Assembly: GCA_963781195.1 (NCBI GenBank)
Contig: CAWAEZ010000008.1
Span: 186,001 to 250,000 of the forward strand
Length of the DNA: 64,000 bases
Origin: JAJPKK01 sp963781195
GTDB lineage: Bacteria > Pseudomonadota > Alphaproteobacteria > Rhizobiales > Xanthobacteraceae
Reading direction: 5' to 3'
The notes beneath the pieces are model-generated. The model ran no database searches, was not told where the DNA came from, and worked only from the letters and a program-made list of their open reading frames with translations. The number at the start of each line of letters is the position of its first letter. Position 1 is the stretch's first letter. Both the position numbers and the translations under genes were made by a program. Positions 26,353 to 34,949 of this stretch are shown here, piece after piece.

Positions 26353-27561
26353 TTACGCCGTCGGGCTGTCGGCGGCGACGCTCATGGCGTTGCCGCGCCA
26401 CACGAAGTCGGTCCCGATCCAGCCGTCGATCCACAGGCCGGGCAGCAGCAGATCGCGCATCATCGCGTAAAGCGGAAACAGCGGCGTGAAGTGCCAGCCC
26501 ACCGCAAGGACCAACGCCGTCTCGAGGCCGTACCACGCCAACGCCAGCACACCGACCGCGCCGGCCACCGACACGCCGCCGGCATGGGCGACGTAGCCGG
26601 CGGCGATCAGGGGCAACAGCGCGCCGCCAAAAATCTCCGGGAGGAAGAACAGCGGAAATCCGGCACGGCGCAGTCGTGCCCACCGTGTCTGCCGGCGCCA
26701 CACTTCCGTGAGGCCGCGCCGCCCCAGCGGCTGGGCGAACGGCCCATCGACGAGGCGGACACGCAGCCCCATGGCGCGCACGATCTTGGTCGCGGCGGCG
26801 TCCTCCGCAACCTCCAGGGCGAGCGCGCGAATGCCGCCGGCCGCTTCGAGGTCGGCGCGGCGCCACAGCATGGTCTTGCCCTGGGCGAAGCCGATGCCGA
26901 GCGTATCTGCGAAGTACTGCGCACGCGCCTGGTAGCTGTTGAGGAAGGCGCATTCGAGATTGGCCCACAGCCCGATCGGCCGGCAGCCCTGCGGCGGCGA
27001 GCAGACCAGTCCGGTGTCGGGCCGCCACGCCGCGAGCAGGCGCTGCAGGTAATCGCGCGGCATCAGCACATTGGAATCGGCGATGGCGATGAAGGGATGG
27101 ATCGCGGCCCGCCATCCCTTGACGCAATTGTTGAGCTTCGGGTTGGGGCTGATGCGGTCGTCCCCGATCAGCAGCCGAGCCGGAACGCCGGGATGGGCGG
27201 CGATCAGCCTGCGCACCAGCGGCACCACGGGATCGCGTTCGGAGGCGACGCAGAAGATCAGCTCGAAGGCGGGATAGTCGAGCTCGAACGACGTCCGCAG
27301 CGTGTCTTCGACGAAGTTGTCCAGGCCGCAGACCGGCCGCACGATGCTGACGGCGGGTGCTCGGGTGACGGCAGGAATTTGGGTGACGGCAGGTGCGAGG
27401 GTAACGGGCGGCGCCAGTCGCGGCGGCGCCAGCGCCGGGCGGCAACGGATGATCGCTACGATGATGCTGACGACATGAAGCAGTGCGGTGATGCCGCAGA
27501 ATGACGCGGCTGCGATAACCGAATCTGTCATGCGAATCGAAATATGCCGACCGGGTGACAT
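26353..27561 (-). CDS. GT21-family glycosyltransferase (ceramide glucosyltransferase / HpnI-like)
   Basis: This protein of about 402 residues has an N-terminal membrane helix, a GT-A domain opening at IVRPVCGLD, acidic motifs IADSNVLM and ALEVAEDAA, and the processive-type QTRWARLRR motif (Q-x-x-R-W). C-terminal helices follow. GT21 members transfer sugar to ceramide, or in hopanoid loci GlcNAc to bacteriohopanetetrol. The linker before the catalytic domain is an Ala/Pro/Val repeat (residues about 45-70) encoded by an imperfect GGGTGACGGCAG iteration. The start may instead be ATG 27531; no clear ribosome site marks either. Confidence 0.83.
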   Translation of the reverse strand: MSPGRHISIRMTDSVIAAASFCGITALLHVVSIIVAIIRCRPALAPPRLAPPVTLAPAVTQIPAVTRAPAVSIVRPVCGLDNFVEDTLRTSFELDYPAFELIFCVASERDPVVPLVRRLIAAHPGVPARLLIGDDRISPNPKLNNCVKGWRAAIHPFIAIADSNVLMPRDYLQRLLAAWRPDTGLVCSPPQGCRPIGLWANLECAFLNSYQARAQYFADTLGIGFAQGKTMLWRRADLEAAGGIRALALEVAEDAAATKIVRAMGLRVRLVDGPFAQPLGRRGLTEVWRRQTRWARLRRAGFPLFFLPEIFGGALLPLIAAGYVAHAGGVSVAGAVGVLALAWYGLETALVLAVGWHFTPLFPLYAMMRDLLLPGLWIDGWIGTDFVWRGNAMSVAADSPTA

Positions 27562-27801
27562 CGCGATGACACATGCCCAATCGGCGGCACGCGGGGCCGC
27601 CGCTCATGGCCCACGGGCGGGCGCGCGAACCACGCTCCGCCGCACGCGGGCACGATCCTTGCTCGCGAATTCAGGAACGGTTCAGGAGCGATTCCCCTCA
27701 CGGCACGGCATCTGCTTAGGCGAAGATCGCCCCCGGGCGTTGTCATCCGGCCGCCATACGACTCTCCTAGAAAGCCGCAATCCGCAAGAGGAGAATGGCA
27801 C

Positions 27802-28638
27802 TTGGCAGAAGACGGAAGGCGCAAGTTTCGCTCCCTCTTCCTTTCCGATGTGCACCTCGGGTCGCGAGGATGTCAGGCGCCTCTGCTGCTCGACTTCCTG
27901 CGGTATCATGAAGCGGACACCTTCTATCTGGTCGGCGATATCGTCGACGGATGGCAGTTGCGCTCGAACTGGTACTGGCCGCAGCCGCACAACGACGTCG
28001 TCCAGAAGCTGCTGCGCAAGGCCCGTAAAGGCGCGCGCCTCATCTATGTGCCGGGCAACCACGACGAGTTCCTCCGCGACTATTACGGAACCCATTTCGG
28101 CGGCATCGAGGTCTGCGAGCGCGCGATCCACCAAGGCGCCGACGGGCGGCGCTACCTCGTGATCCACGGCGATCACTTCGATCTCGTGGTGACGCAGGCG
28201 CGGTGGCTCGCGCATCTCGGCGACCACGCCTATACCTTCGCCATCGTCGTCAACCGCCTCTTCAACGACATCCGCCGCCGGCTCGGCTTCGGCTACTGGT
28301 CGCTGTCGCAATGGGCGAAGCTCAAGGTCAAGAACGCGGTCAACTACATCGGCGAGTTCGAGAAGACGCTGGTGCTCGAAGCGAAACGCAACGACGCCGA
28401 GGGCGTCATCTGCGGCCATATCCATCACGCCGCCATCCACGACGATTTCGGCCTGCGCTACATCAACTGCGGCGACTGGGTGGAAAGTTGCACGGCCATC
28501 GCCGAACATGACGACGGCCGGTTCGAGATCATCACCTGGACGCGCAGCCTGGCGGGCGAACTGGCCGACGACGAGGTCGAGGAGACGGCGGACGACGATC
28601 GCGAGCCGGTGCGGGAGGCCGCCGAGCAGGCGGCCTGA
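27802..28638 (+). CDS. UDP-2,3-diacylglucosamine pyrophosphatase-like metallophosphoesterase
   Basis: This 278-residue calcineurin-like phosphoesterase has all metal motifs: LSDVHLGS at about 14-21, GDIVDGW, PGNHDEF, IHGDHFD and GHIHHAAI. It is LpxH-like, acting on UDP-diacylglucosamine in lipid A synthesis or on a related membrane substrate, at the inner face of the membrane. The TTG start at 27802 is supported by AAGAGGAG eight bases upstream; the nearby ATG at 27795 is in another frame. The C-terminal 25 residues are very acidic. Confidence 0.85.
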   Translation: MAEDGRRKFRSLFLSDVHLGSRGCQAPLLLDFLRYHEADTFYLVGDIVDGWQLRSNWYWPQPHNDVVQKLLRKARKGARLIYVPGNHDEFLRDYYGTHFGGIEVCERAIHQGADGRRYLVIHGDHFDLVVTQARWLAHLGDHAYTFAIVVNRLFNDIRRRLGFGYWSLSQWAKLKVKNAVNYIGEFEKTLVLEAKRNDAEGVICGHIHHAAIHDDFGLRYINCGDWVESCTAIAEHDDGRFEIITWTRSLAGELADDEVEETADDDREPVREAAEQAA

Positions 28639-28994
28639 TGCGGCTTTTGTGCGCCTCACGGGCGCGACCTGCCGAACATTTCACCCGGAACTTTTGTTCC
28701 TCCGAACATTTTCCCCCCCGAACATTTCACCCGCGCACGTTTTTCCTCCTCCGCCTCCTCTTTCCCCTCCGCACGTTCTCCCGAGCGTTTCACCTCGAAC
28801 GCTTCTCCACCGGGATGAATCTGGTGACGATGTCACCTGCTGACGATGTCATCTGCTTGGACGTCGTGCGCTGAAGAGTTCGCCGCCTCGCGTTTCGCGG
28901 GCGGATCGCAACCATCTGTGAACGGCACCCCTTCGCGCTCAAAATCGCGCAATCGCAGCTTGCGGAGGTGGCGTCGGCGGCGCTAGCGTCGGGA
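28639..28994. other. Intergenic region with C/T-rich degenerate repeats
   Basis: These 356 bases hold no gene. Positions about 28670-28800 are strongly pyrimidine-rich on the plus strand, with recurring CCGAACATTT and CGCACGTT segments (28684-28745 and 28770-28810) that look like decayed tandem units. The remainder leads to the threonine dehydratase-like gene, without an obvious promoter. Confidence 0.55.
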
Positions 28995-29990
28995 ATGGCC
29001 AGTCCCTTGGACCCGACGCCGGCGCTGCCTACCGCGGATGATGTGGAGCTCGCTGCCGGCCGGCTTGCCGGCGTGGCGTTGAGGACACCGCTGATCACCT
29101 CGCCGGTGCTCGACGCGCTGGCCGGCGGCCGCATCTTTCTCAAGGCCGAGACCCTGCAGAGGACCGGCTCGTTCAAGTTCCGCGGCGCCTACAACAAGCT
29201 GTCGTCGCTGGCGCCGTCGTCGCGCGCGGGCGGGGTCGTCGCGTTCTCCTCCGGGAACCATGCCCAGGGCGTCGCCGCCGCGGCAAAGCTGCTCGGCATG
29301 CCCGCGGTCATCGTGATGCCGCGCGACGCGCCGCGGCCCAAGCGCGAGCGCACCGCGGCGCTCGGTGCGGAGGTGGTGCTCTACGACCGCGAGCGCGACG
29401 ACCGCGAGGCGATATCGCGCGGTATCGCCGAGGAGCGCGGGGCGGTGCTCGTGCCGCCTTACGACGATCCGCTGGTGATCGCCGGACAGGGTACGGTGGG
29501 CCGCGAGATCGCCGAGGACATCGCGCGGCTCGGCCACACGCTCGACTGCGTCCTCGTCAACGCGTCCGGCGGCGGACTCACCGCGGGGATCGCGCTGGCG
29601 GTGAAGGCGCGCGCCCCCGCCGCGCGGATCTACACCGCCGAGCCGGCCGCCTTCGACGACCATGCCCGCTCGTTCCGCAGCGGCAGGCGCGAGCGCAATC
29701 CGTCCCTGACCGGGACCATCTGCGATGCGCTGATGGCGCAGTCGCCCGGCAAGCTCACCTTCGAGATCAACCGCGTCCTGGTCGGCGACGGTGTCACGGC
29801 GACCGAAGAAGAGGTCGCGCGGGCGGTGGCGTTCGCGTTCCGCGAGCTCAAGCTCGTGGTCGAGCCCGGCGGTGCGGTCGCGCTCGCCGCCTTGCTCGCG
29901 GGCAAGCTCGATGTCGCCGGAAAGACCGCCGTGGTGGTTTTGTCGGGCGGCAATGTCGATCCGGAGCTGTTCGCCCGCCTGGTGGCGTAG
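28995..29990 (+). CDS. PLP-dependent threonine dehydratase / serine racemase-like protein
   Basis: This 331-residue fold-type II PLP enzyme has the Schiff-base lysine in GSFKFRGAYNK near residue 53, the cofactor Asn in SSGNHAQGVA, and the Gly loop NASGGGLTAGIA. The expected reaction is deamination of threonine or serine, or serine racemisation. There is no C-terminal ACT regulatory domain, so it is the short catabolic form. I start at ATG 28995; GTG 28968 is an alternative that overlaps GGAGG. A 13-bp repeat follows the stop. Confidence 0.88.
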   Translation: MASPLDPTPALPTADDVELAAGRLAGVALRTPLITSPVLDALAGGRIFLKAETLQRTGSFKFRGAYNKLSSLAPSSRAGGVVAFSSGNHAQGVAAAAKLLGMPAVIVMPRDAPRPKRERTAALGAEVVLYDRERDDREAISRGIAEERGAVLVPPYDDPLVIAGQGTVGREIAEDIARLGHTLDCVLVNASGGGLTAGIALAVKARAPAARIYTAEPAAFDDHARSFRSGRRERNPSLTGTICDALMAQSPGKLTFEINRVLVGDGVTATEEEVARAVAFAFRELKLVVEPGGAVALAALLAGKLDVAGKTAVVVLSGGNVDPELFARLVA

Positions 29991-30014
29991 CGCCGTGGGG
30001 ACTGCGCCGTGGGC

Positions 30015-30078
30015 CTCACGTGAACGCCGCACCGGAACTCTCACGCGAACGCCTCACGTGAACGTCTCACGTAAACAA
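30015..30078. repeat. 13-bp tandem repeat spanning the stop codon of the next gene
   Basis: Units of CTCACGYGAACGY begin at 30015, 30040, 30053 and 30066, with a degenerate one at 30028. The last unit contains the final codons and stop of the minus-strand gene ending at 30067. The repeat therefore appears to be an iteration of that gene's 3' end into the spacer. Confidence 0.8.
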
Positions 30079-31998
30079 TGCGATCCGCTCCTCGTCGGAA
30101 AGCGCCATGACGTCGGCAAAGGCCGCGAGGTCGACCTTGGCGAGCTCCGCGGCCTCGTCGAGCGCCGGCCGCGGAGGCGGCGGCGCGGGGGGAGGCGGCA
30201 TCTGCTCCGTCGAATCATTCGTCGCGGGGCCTTCAACCGCCGCCTCGCCGGCGGTTGCCCCGACTGCGGTTGCTCCGATTTCCGTGGCTGGGAAGGACCC
30301 GGAGGGATCGGCGAACCGCGTCTCGGCAGCGCGCGCGATGGCGCCATCGACGGGCGGCGTTTGGAACAACGGAGCCTCTACCGACGCCGGAACGGTCGCT
30401 TCCGTCCCGGCTGAGTCGATGGCGGCCACCGTGGCGGAGCTCTCGTCACCGTCCGGCGCAGTCGCGACACCGGGGTCCGGCCGGGATGTCGCTTGCGACG
30501 CCAGCAGGCGGTCGAGCTCGGCCGCCATCAGGAGGTGCGACAGGCGGGGCGACGGGGGAGGCTGGTCCGAATCGCCTGCGTCGGGTTGCGGCAGCTCCCA
30601 ATCGGCCGCGGCGAGCGCGCGGGTCGTGGCCGAAGACGATTTAGGCTCGGAAGCGGGCGCGGTTTCGACTTCGGCGAACACGGCCGGACCGGACGAATTC
30701 TCCGGTCTCCCGCGCACGCTCTCGCCCTCAGGCTCAGCCTGCCGGCGCCCGGCTTCCGCAGCTGTGGAAGCCGACTCGTCCGGTTTTGCGTTATCATCGG
30801 CCGCCACAGCGGCTGGTTGATCATCGGCCGCCACGGCGGCTGGTTGCGTGGTTTCCGGGGGAACCAGCTCGCCGGAGACGAGGGTGAGGGCGGCGATCTC
30901 CGCGACCAAGGTCTCGACCGCGGGTTCGATCGCGAGATTCTCCGTCGCGGCTTCCACCCTCGCGGTCGCCGCCGTCGAGACCTCTGCCGACGTTCCCGTT
31001 TCCGGCCCGTTCGTGTCCGGGGTCGTTGTCTCAGGTATCTTTAGCGCCTCGGTTTCCGGTGCCCCGGTTTCCGGCGCCTCGACTGCCGGTGTCTCGGTTT
31101 CGAGTGCCTCGGCTTCCAGCGCGGCGATTTCCCGAGCCTCGGTGTCCAGCGCCTTCGCTTCCAGAGCCGCCGTTTCCCGTGCCTCGGCTGCCGGCGCCTC
31201 GGTTTCCAGCGCCGCGGTTCCCAGAGCCTCGGTTCCCAGAGAGTCGGTGTTCACGGCCGCCGTTTCCAGCGCCTCGGTTTCCAGCCCCGCGGTCTCCTGC
31301 GTCTCGGTCTCCGGCATCCCGGCTTCGGACCAATCGGCCATGGGGGGTGCAGAGATCGGCAGGTTGGCGTTCGCGGCGGGGACAGGCGGCTCGCCGAACA
31401 GGCCCACGGCCTCGGCCTCTTGATCGAGGTCCGCCCGGAAGGCGCGGAGCCGCTTTTCCACCTCGGCCAGCGCCCCGGCGATGGCGCGGGTGCGCGGCGC
31501 GTTGAGGTCGGGAACCGCGCAGCCCGCGCGGATCGCCGCGGAAACGCCGTCCAGTCGGTCGCACAGCCAGGATTCGATGCCGCGCTCCCGCATGAACCAG
31601 GCGATCTCCTGGAGCACCTCGGTCGCGGCGAGGATGCTCTGATGCTCTTTGGCGGCATCTCGAGGCTCGATCTCTCCGAGCTCGGCCTGCACGGCCGTGA
31701 GCGCCGCCGCGAGCCCGCCGAGGCCGTCGCGGAGGCGGTCGAGCCCGGGTCCGGACGGGCGTGGCTCCGCTGCGGCTCGTGCCGGAGGCTGCGCTCCCGC
31801 CACCTCGTGCTTGAGCCGGTCGATCGCCGTGAGCACCTGGGTGGTCACGGCCTGCCGGCTGCGGTCCGCATGCTGTGCGAGGAACCACCGGCCCTGGGCG
31901 GTGGCCGCGAGGGCGGCGTACAGCGCCGCGTAGTCCGGAGCGTCCGCACCGCTCTCGGCGGCGTGGGTCCACGGCGAAGCGGTGGAATCGGCGGACAT
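30067..31998 (-). CDS. Conserved N-terminal domain protein with long repetitive acidic/Ala linker
   Basis: This protein of about 643 residues is of unknown function. The first ~200 residues are helical. They begin with YAALYAALAATAQGRWFLAQ and a basic ADRSRQ stretch, a motif I associate with conserved uncharacterised Rhizobiales proteins. Residues about 225-320 are a run of roughly 19 five-residue repeats (A-L-E-T-x), encoded by a 15-bp minisatellite. The rest is Pro/Ala/Glu-rich and disordered, ending in a short conserved-looking helix (LAKVDLAAFADVMALSDEERIALFT). No signal peptide or membrane helix is seen. The start at ATG 31998 is preferred to the open frame beginning at 32055. Confidence 0.75.
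   Translation of the reverse strand: MSADSTASPWTHAAESGADAPDYAALYAALAATAQGRWFLAQHADRSRQAVTTQVLTAIDRLKHEVAGAQPPARAAAEPRPSGPGLDRLRDGLGGLAAALTAVQAELGEIEPRDAAKEHQSILAATEVLQEIAWFMRERGIESWLCDRLDGVSAAIRAGCAVPDLNAPRTRAIAGALAEVEKRLRAFRADLDQEAEAVGLFGEPPVPAANANLPISAPPMADWSEAGMPETETQETAGLETEALETAAVNTDSLGTEALGTAALETEAPAAEARETAALEAKALDTEAREIAALEAEALETETPAVEAPETGAPETEALKIPETTTPDTNGPETGTSAEVSTAATARVEAATENLAIEPAVETLVAEIAALTLVSGELVPPETTQPAAVAADDQPAAVAADDNAKPDESASTAAEAGRRQAEPEGESVRGRPENSSGPAVFAEVETAPASEPKSSSATTRALAAADWELPQPDAGDSDQPPPSPRLSHLLMAAELDRLLASQATSRPDPGVATAPDGDESSATVAAIDSAGTEATVPASVEAPLFQTPPVDGAIARAAETRFADPSGSFPATEIGATAVGATAGEAAVEGPATNDSTEQMPPPPAPPPPRPALDEAAELAKVDLAAFADVMALSDEERIALFT
31044..31325. repeat. 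15-bp minisatellite, about 19 units, inside a coding region
   Basis: The plus-strand unit GCCTCGGTTTCCAGC repeats with variation about every 15 bp. It encodes five-residue A-L-E-T-x repeats on the minus strand. Because the unit is a multiple of three, copy number can change without frameshift. The other two frames are also open, which explains spurious ORFs here. Confidence 0.9.
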
Positions 31999-32033
31999 GA
32001 ACGGAGCGTCCAGCTTGCAGTCAGGGCGTCGGC

Positions 32034-33243
32034 GTGAAGTATGGCGCGGTGGCACGAATACTCAACAAGATACCGCTCACCGATCCCTTCGCACTCCGGC
32101 TGGCGCTTGTCTACGCCGCGTTCTTTCTGTTCGGCGGAATTCAAATGCCCTATCTGCCGGCCTGGCTGGGCGCCCGCGGGCTCGATGCGCGCGAGATCGG
32201 CATCGTGCTGGCGATACCGATGCTGGCGCGGATCGTCGCCGTTCCGTTCGCGACCCGGTTCGTGGACCGACACGGCGAGGCGCGGACAGCGCTGGCCGCG
32301 GCAGCGGTGCTGAGCACGGCAGGCTATGCCGTCATGGGGTTTGCCGGCGGCTTCCTGGCCATCCTGATCGTCTATGGGGCGATTTCGATGGTGTCGTCGC
32401 CGGTGCTGCCGCTGGCCGAACTCGTATGGCCTGCGGGGGCTGCGGGCACGGGGCATCGCCTACGGGCCGGTGCGGCTGTGGGGATCGGTGGCCTTCATCG
32501 TCGCCAACATGGCCGGCGGACTGCTGCTCAGCCGGGTCGGGGCCGGCGCATTCGTGTGGGCGCTGGCCGCGGCCATGGCGGCGACCGCGCTGGCGTCGTG
32601 GCGGCTGCCGCGACCTGCGGTGGGCCCGGAAACCGGCACGGCCAACGTCGCTTGGTCGAAGTCCCCGTCGCCCGGCCTGTGGCGCTCGCGTGCCTTCGTG
32701 GCGACGGTGGCCGGCGCCAGCCTGATCCAGGCGAGCCATGCGGTGCTGTATGGGTTCGCAACGCTGCAATGGAGCAGGCGCGGCATCGACGGAACCACGA
32801 TCGGGCTATTGTGGGCGACCGGCGTGGTCGCCGAGATCCTGCTGTTCGCCGTTTCGGCACGGCTGGTCGCGCGGGTCGGGGCGGTCGGGATGATTTCCAT
32901 TGGCGGCGCGGGGGCGGTGCTGCGCTGGGGCGCGATGGCGTTCGATCCCCCGGGTATCCTGCTGCCGCTCCTGCAGATGCTGCACGCGCTGTCGTTCGGC
33001 GCCACCCATCTCGGCGCCATGGAGATGCTGTCCCGGCTGGCGCACGGCAGAGGCAGCGCCACCGCGCAGGGCGATTTCTCAGCGGTTCAAGGGGCGACCT
33101 TCGCGGCGGCGATGGGGGTGTCGGGAAACCTCGTTGCGACGTTCGGAAGCGGCGCCTACGCCGCGATGGCGGCGGTCGCGGCCGCCGGCCTCGCTATCGT
33201 GCTGACCGCGACACCATCGCAGCGCGCGCCGTATCCGATCTGA
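32034..33243 (+). pseudogene. MFS transporter, single-base frameshift as sequenced
   Basis: The N-terminal part (32034 to about 32420) encodes the first helices of an MFS_1-like permease (HCAT/phenylpropionate-transporter type). The remainder continues one frame over from about 32425 (YGLRGLRARGIAYGPVRLWGS) to the TGA at 33243. Removing one base in GAACTCG at 32418-32424 restores a single protein of about 400 residues with about 12 helices. The restored PLADSYGLRGL matches the usual cytoplasmic loop. The site is a GANTC motif with one extra base, so this may be a sequencing error and the gene intact. Its 3' end overlaps the convergent gene by 50 bases. Confidence 0.8.
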
Positions 33244-33721
33244 GGGCGTGGGCCTGATGGGTGGCGGCACGGGCGCTCGCCAGGACGGCAGTCCCGCACG
33301 GAGGCACGATGTCGTTGAGCTCCCGGCCGTAGAGGAAAATCATCTTCGAGCTGAGGCCGCCGCGCTGGGCGATCCATTTGCGCAGGTCGGCGGGATAGAC
33401 GTCCAGCATCGCCTGGCTCGCCACGTTGCTGTTGATCCGGCGGCCCCCCGCCATCGGCCGCCACGCCGAGTGAAACCCGAGCACCGCCTTGGACGTCGCG
33501 CAGATTTTTTCCCGCGGCACCATGCCGACCACGAGCGTACAGGCTGAAAGACAGGCGCCGTCGATGACGACCTGCTCGCCGGAATCACGGGCACTGATGA
33601 ATCGGGCGGCATAGTCGCTGATGAGGCCGCCGCGGTCTGCGGATATCAAGATCGTCGCGCTGGCGGATGAAGCCGATACCGCGGTCGCGGCGGCCACAAG
33701 CAGCAAGGCGGCAAGACGCAT
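33194..33721 (-). CDS. Secreted ClpP/crotonase-like hypothetical protein
   Basis: This 175-residue protein has a clear signal peptide (LAALLLVAAATAVSASSASA). After it comes ISADRGGLISDYAARF, then VVIDGACLSACTLVVG, where the Ser between two Cys sits like the nucleophile of ClpP-type periplasmic proteases. It then has VLGFHSAW with a His, a possible second catalytic residue. Similar uncharacterised proteins are, as I recall, frequent in Bradyrhizobium. The start at ATG 33721 has GGAG seven bases upstream. The two Cys may form a disulphide in the periplasm. Function unknown. Confidence 0.75.
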   Translation of the reverse strand: MRLAALLLVAAATAVSASSASATILISADRGGLISDYAARFISARDSGEQVVIDGACLSACTLVVGMVPREKICATSKAVLGFHSAWRPMAGGRRINSNVASQAMLDVYPADLRKWIAQRGGLSSKMIFLYGRELNDIVPPCGTAVLASARAATHQAHALRSDTARAAMVSRSAR

Positions 33722-33908
33722 CTCTCCATCTCCAAATGGGCAGCTCACAACATCCCCGTCCCATGAGGAAGATTTGTGGCAGAAGTTGACGAACCCTTAA
33801 AGGGCGCGTTCGACGGACCGCTTTCCCCCAACTTATCACGACCGCATCCCGCGGGCAATTCGGGGTACCTGTCAAGATCAGTCTCCCGATCGGCCCCCGC
33901 GGTTCGAG

Positions 33909-34889
33909 CTAGCCCCACAATTCGCGTTGCGCGGGCTGCAGCGTGCTCATCGCGTAATGCATGCCAAAGGGCCGGTCGCGGGCCAGCAGGAGAGGGCCGT
34001 CGAGGTCCACCACCCGCGCCCGCTGGGCCACCAGCAGCGCCGGCGCGATGGCGAGCGAAGTCGAGATCATGCAGCCCACCATGAGCGCGAAGCCCCGGGC
34101 CTCGGCGTCCGCGGCCAGCGCGAGCGCCTCGGTGAGGCCGCCCGCCTTGTCGAGCTTGATGTTCACCGCGTCGTACTTGCCGACGAGCCGCGCGAGCGAC
34201 GCCCGGTCGTGGACGCTCTCGTCGGCGCACACCGGGATCGGCCGCGCCATCTCCGCCAGCGCATCGTCGTCGGCGGCGGGCAGGGGCTGCTCGACGAGGG
34301 TGACCCCCGCCGCCGCACACGCCGCGAGATTTTCGGCGAGGTTTTCCGGGCGCCATCCTTCGTTGGCGTCGACGATCAGCTCGGCGTGCGGCGCCGCCCG
34401 GCGCACGGCGGCAATCCGATCGGGATCGCCGGCACCGCCGAGCTTGACCTTGAGCAACGGCCGGTCCGATGCCACCGCTGCGGCGGCGGCCATGGCGCCG
34501 GGATCGGCCAGCGAGATCGTATAGGCGGTGACGCGCGGTTGCGGCGGGGCGAGCCCCAGGGCGTTCCAGGCCGGGCGGCCGCTGCGCTTGCATGCGAGAT
34601 CGATGAGGGCGCAATCGAGCGCGTTGCGCGCGGCGCCCGCGGGCAGGGCGTGCTGCAGCTCGGCGCGGCCGAGCCCGGCGGCGATCGCTCCGGCGAGGCC
34701 CGCGATTGCCGCCACCACGCCATCGACCGTTTCGCCGTATCGCGCATAGGGAACGCATTCGCCACGCCCCACAAACCCGTCCGCGGCGATCTCCGCGACC
34801 ACCACCTCCGCCTCGGTCTTCGAGCCGCGGCTGATGGTGAAAGCGCCGGCGATCGGCCAGCGCTCGCTGCGCACTGAGAGTTCCGTCAT
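33909..34889 (-). CDS. Dipeptide epimerase (L-Ala-D/L-Glu epimerase family)
   Basis: This 326-residue enolase-superfamily enzyme has an intact active site: LKVKLG (KxK, near 145), metal ligands in VDANEGW, EQPLP and CADES, and the second lysine in VNIKLDKAGG. The family epimerises L-Ala-D-Glu from murein recycling, or N-succinyl/acetyl amino acids in related branches. A TISRGSKTEAEVV capping-domain segment fits the dipeptide epimerase group. It lies downstream of the giant gene on the same strand, 61 bases after its stop. Confidence 0.88.
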   Translation of the reverse strand: MTELSVRSERWPIAGAFTISRGSKTEAEVVVAEIAADGFVGRGECVPYARYGETVDGVVAAIAGLAGAIAAGLGRAELQHALPAGAARNALDCALIDLACKRSGRPAWNALGLAPPQPRVTAYTISLADPGAMAAAAAVASDRPLLKVKLGGAGDPDRIAAVRRAAPHAELIVDANEGWRPENLAENLAACAAAGVTLVEQPLPAADDDALAEMARPIPVCADESVHDRASLARLVGKYDAVNIKLDKAGGLTEALALAADAEARGFALMVGCMISTSLAIAPALLVAQRARVVDLDGPLLLARDRPFGMHYAMSTLQPAQRELWG

Positions 34890-34949
34890 CGGCGGGCTTG
34901 GTTCACCAGCGGCATTCGGGGACCGGCCGGGAGGCCGATCCCCGTCGCG

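Noticed and set aside
31044..31325. Pentapeptide-repeat (A-D/N-L-x-x) protein
   Set aside because: The central Leu is present, but the preceding Asp/Asn is missing and the units are Glu/Thr-rich; a disordered linker fits better.
32034..33257. Single 407-codon MFS frame as listed from 32034
   Set aside because: Similarity to transporters stops near codon 130 and resumes in another frame; the tail of this frame is Arg-rich nonsense.
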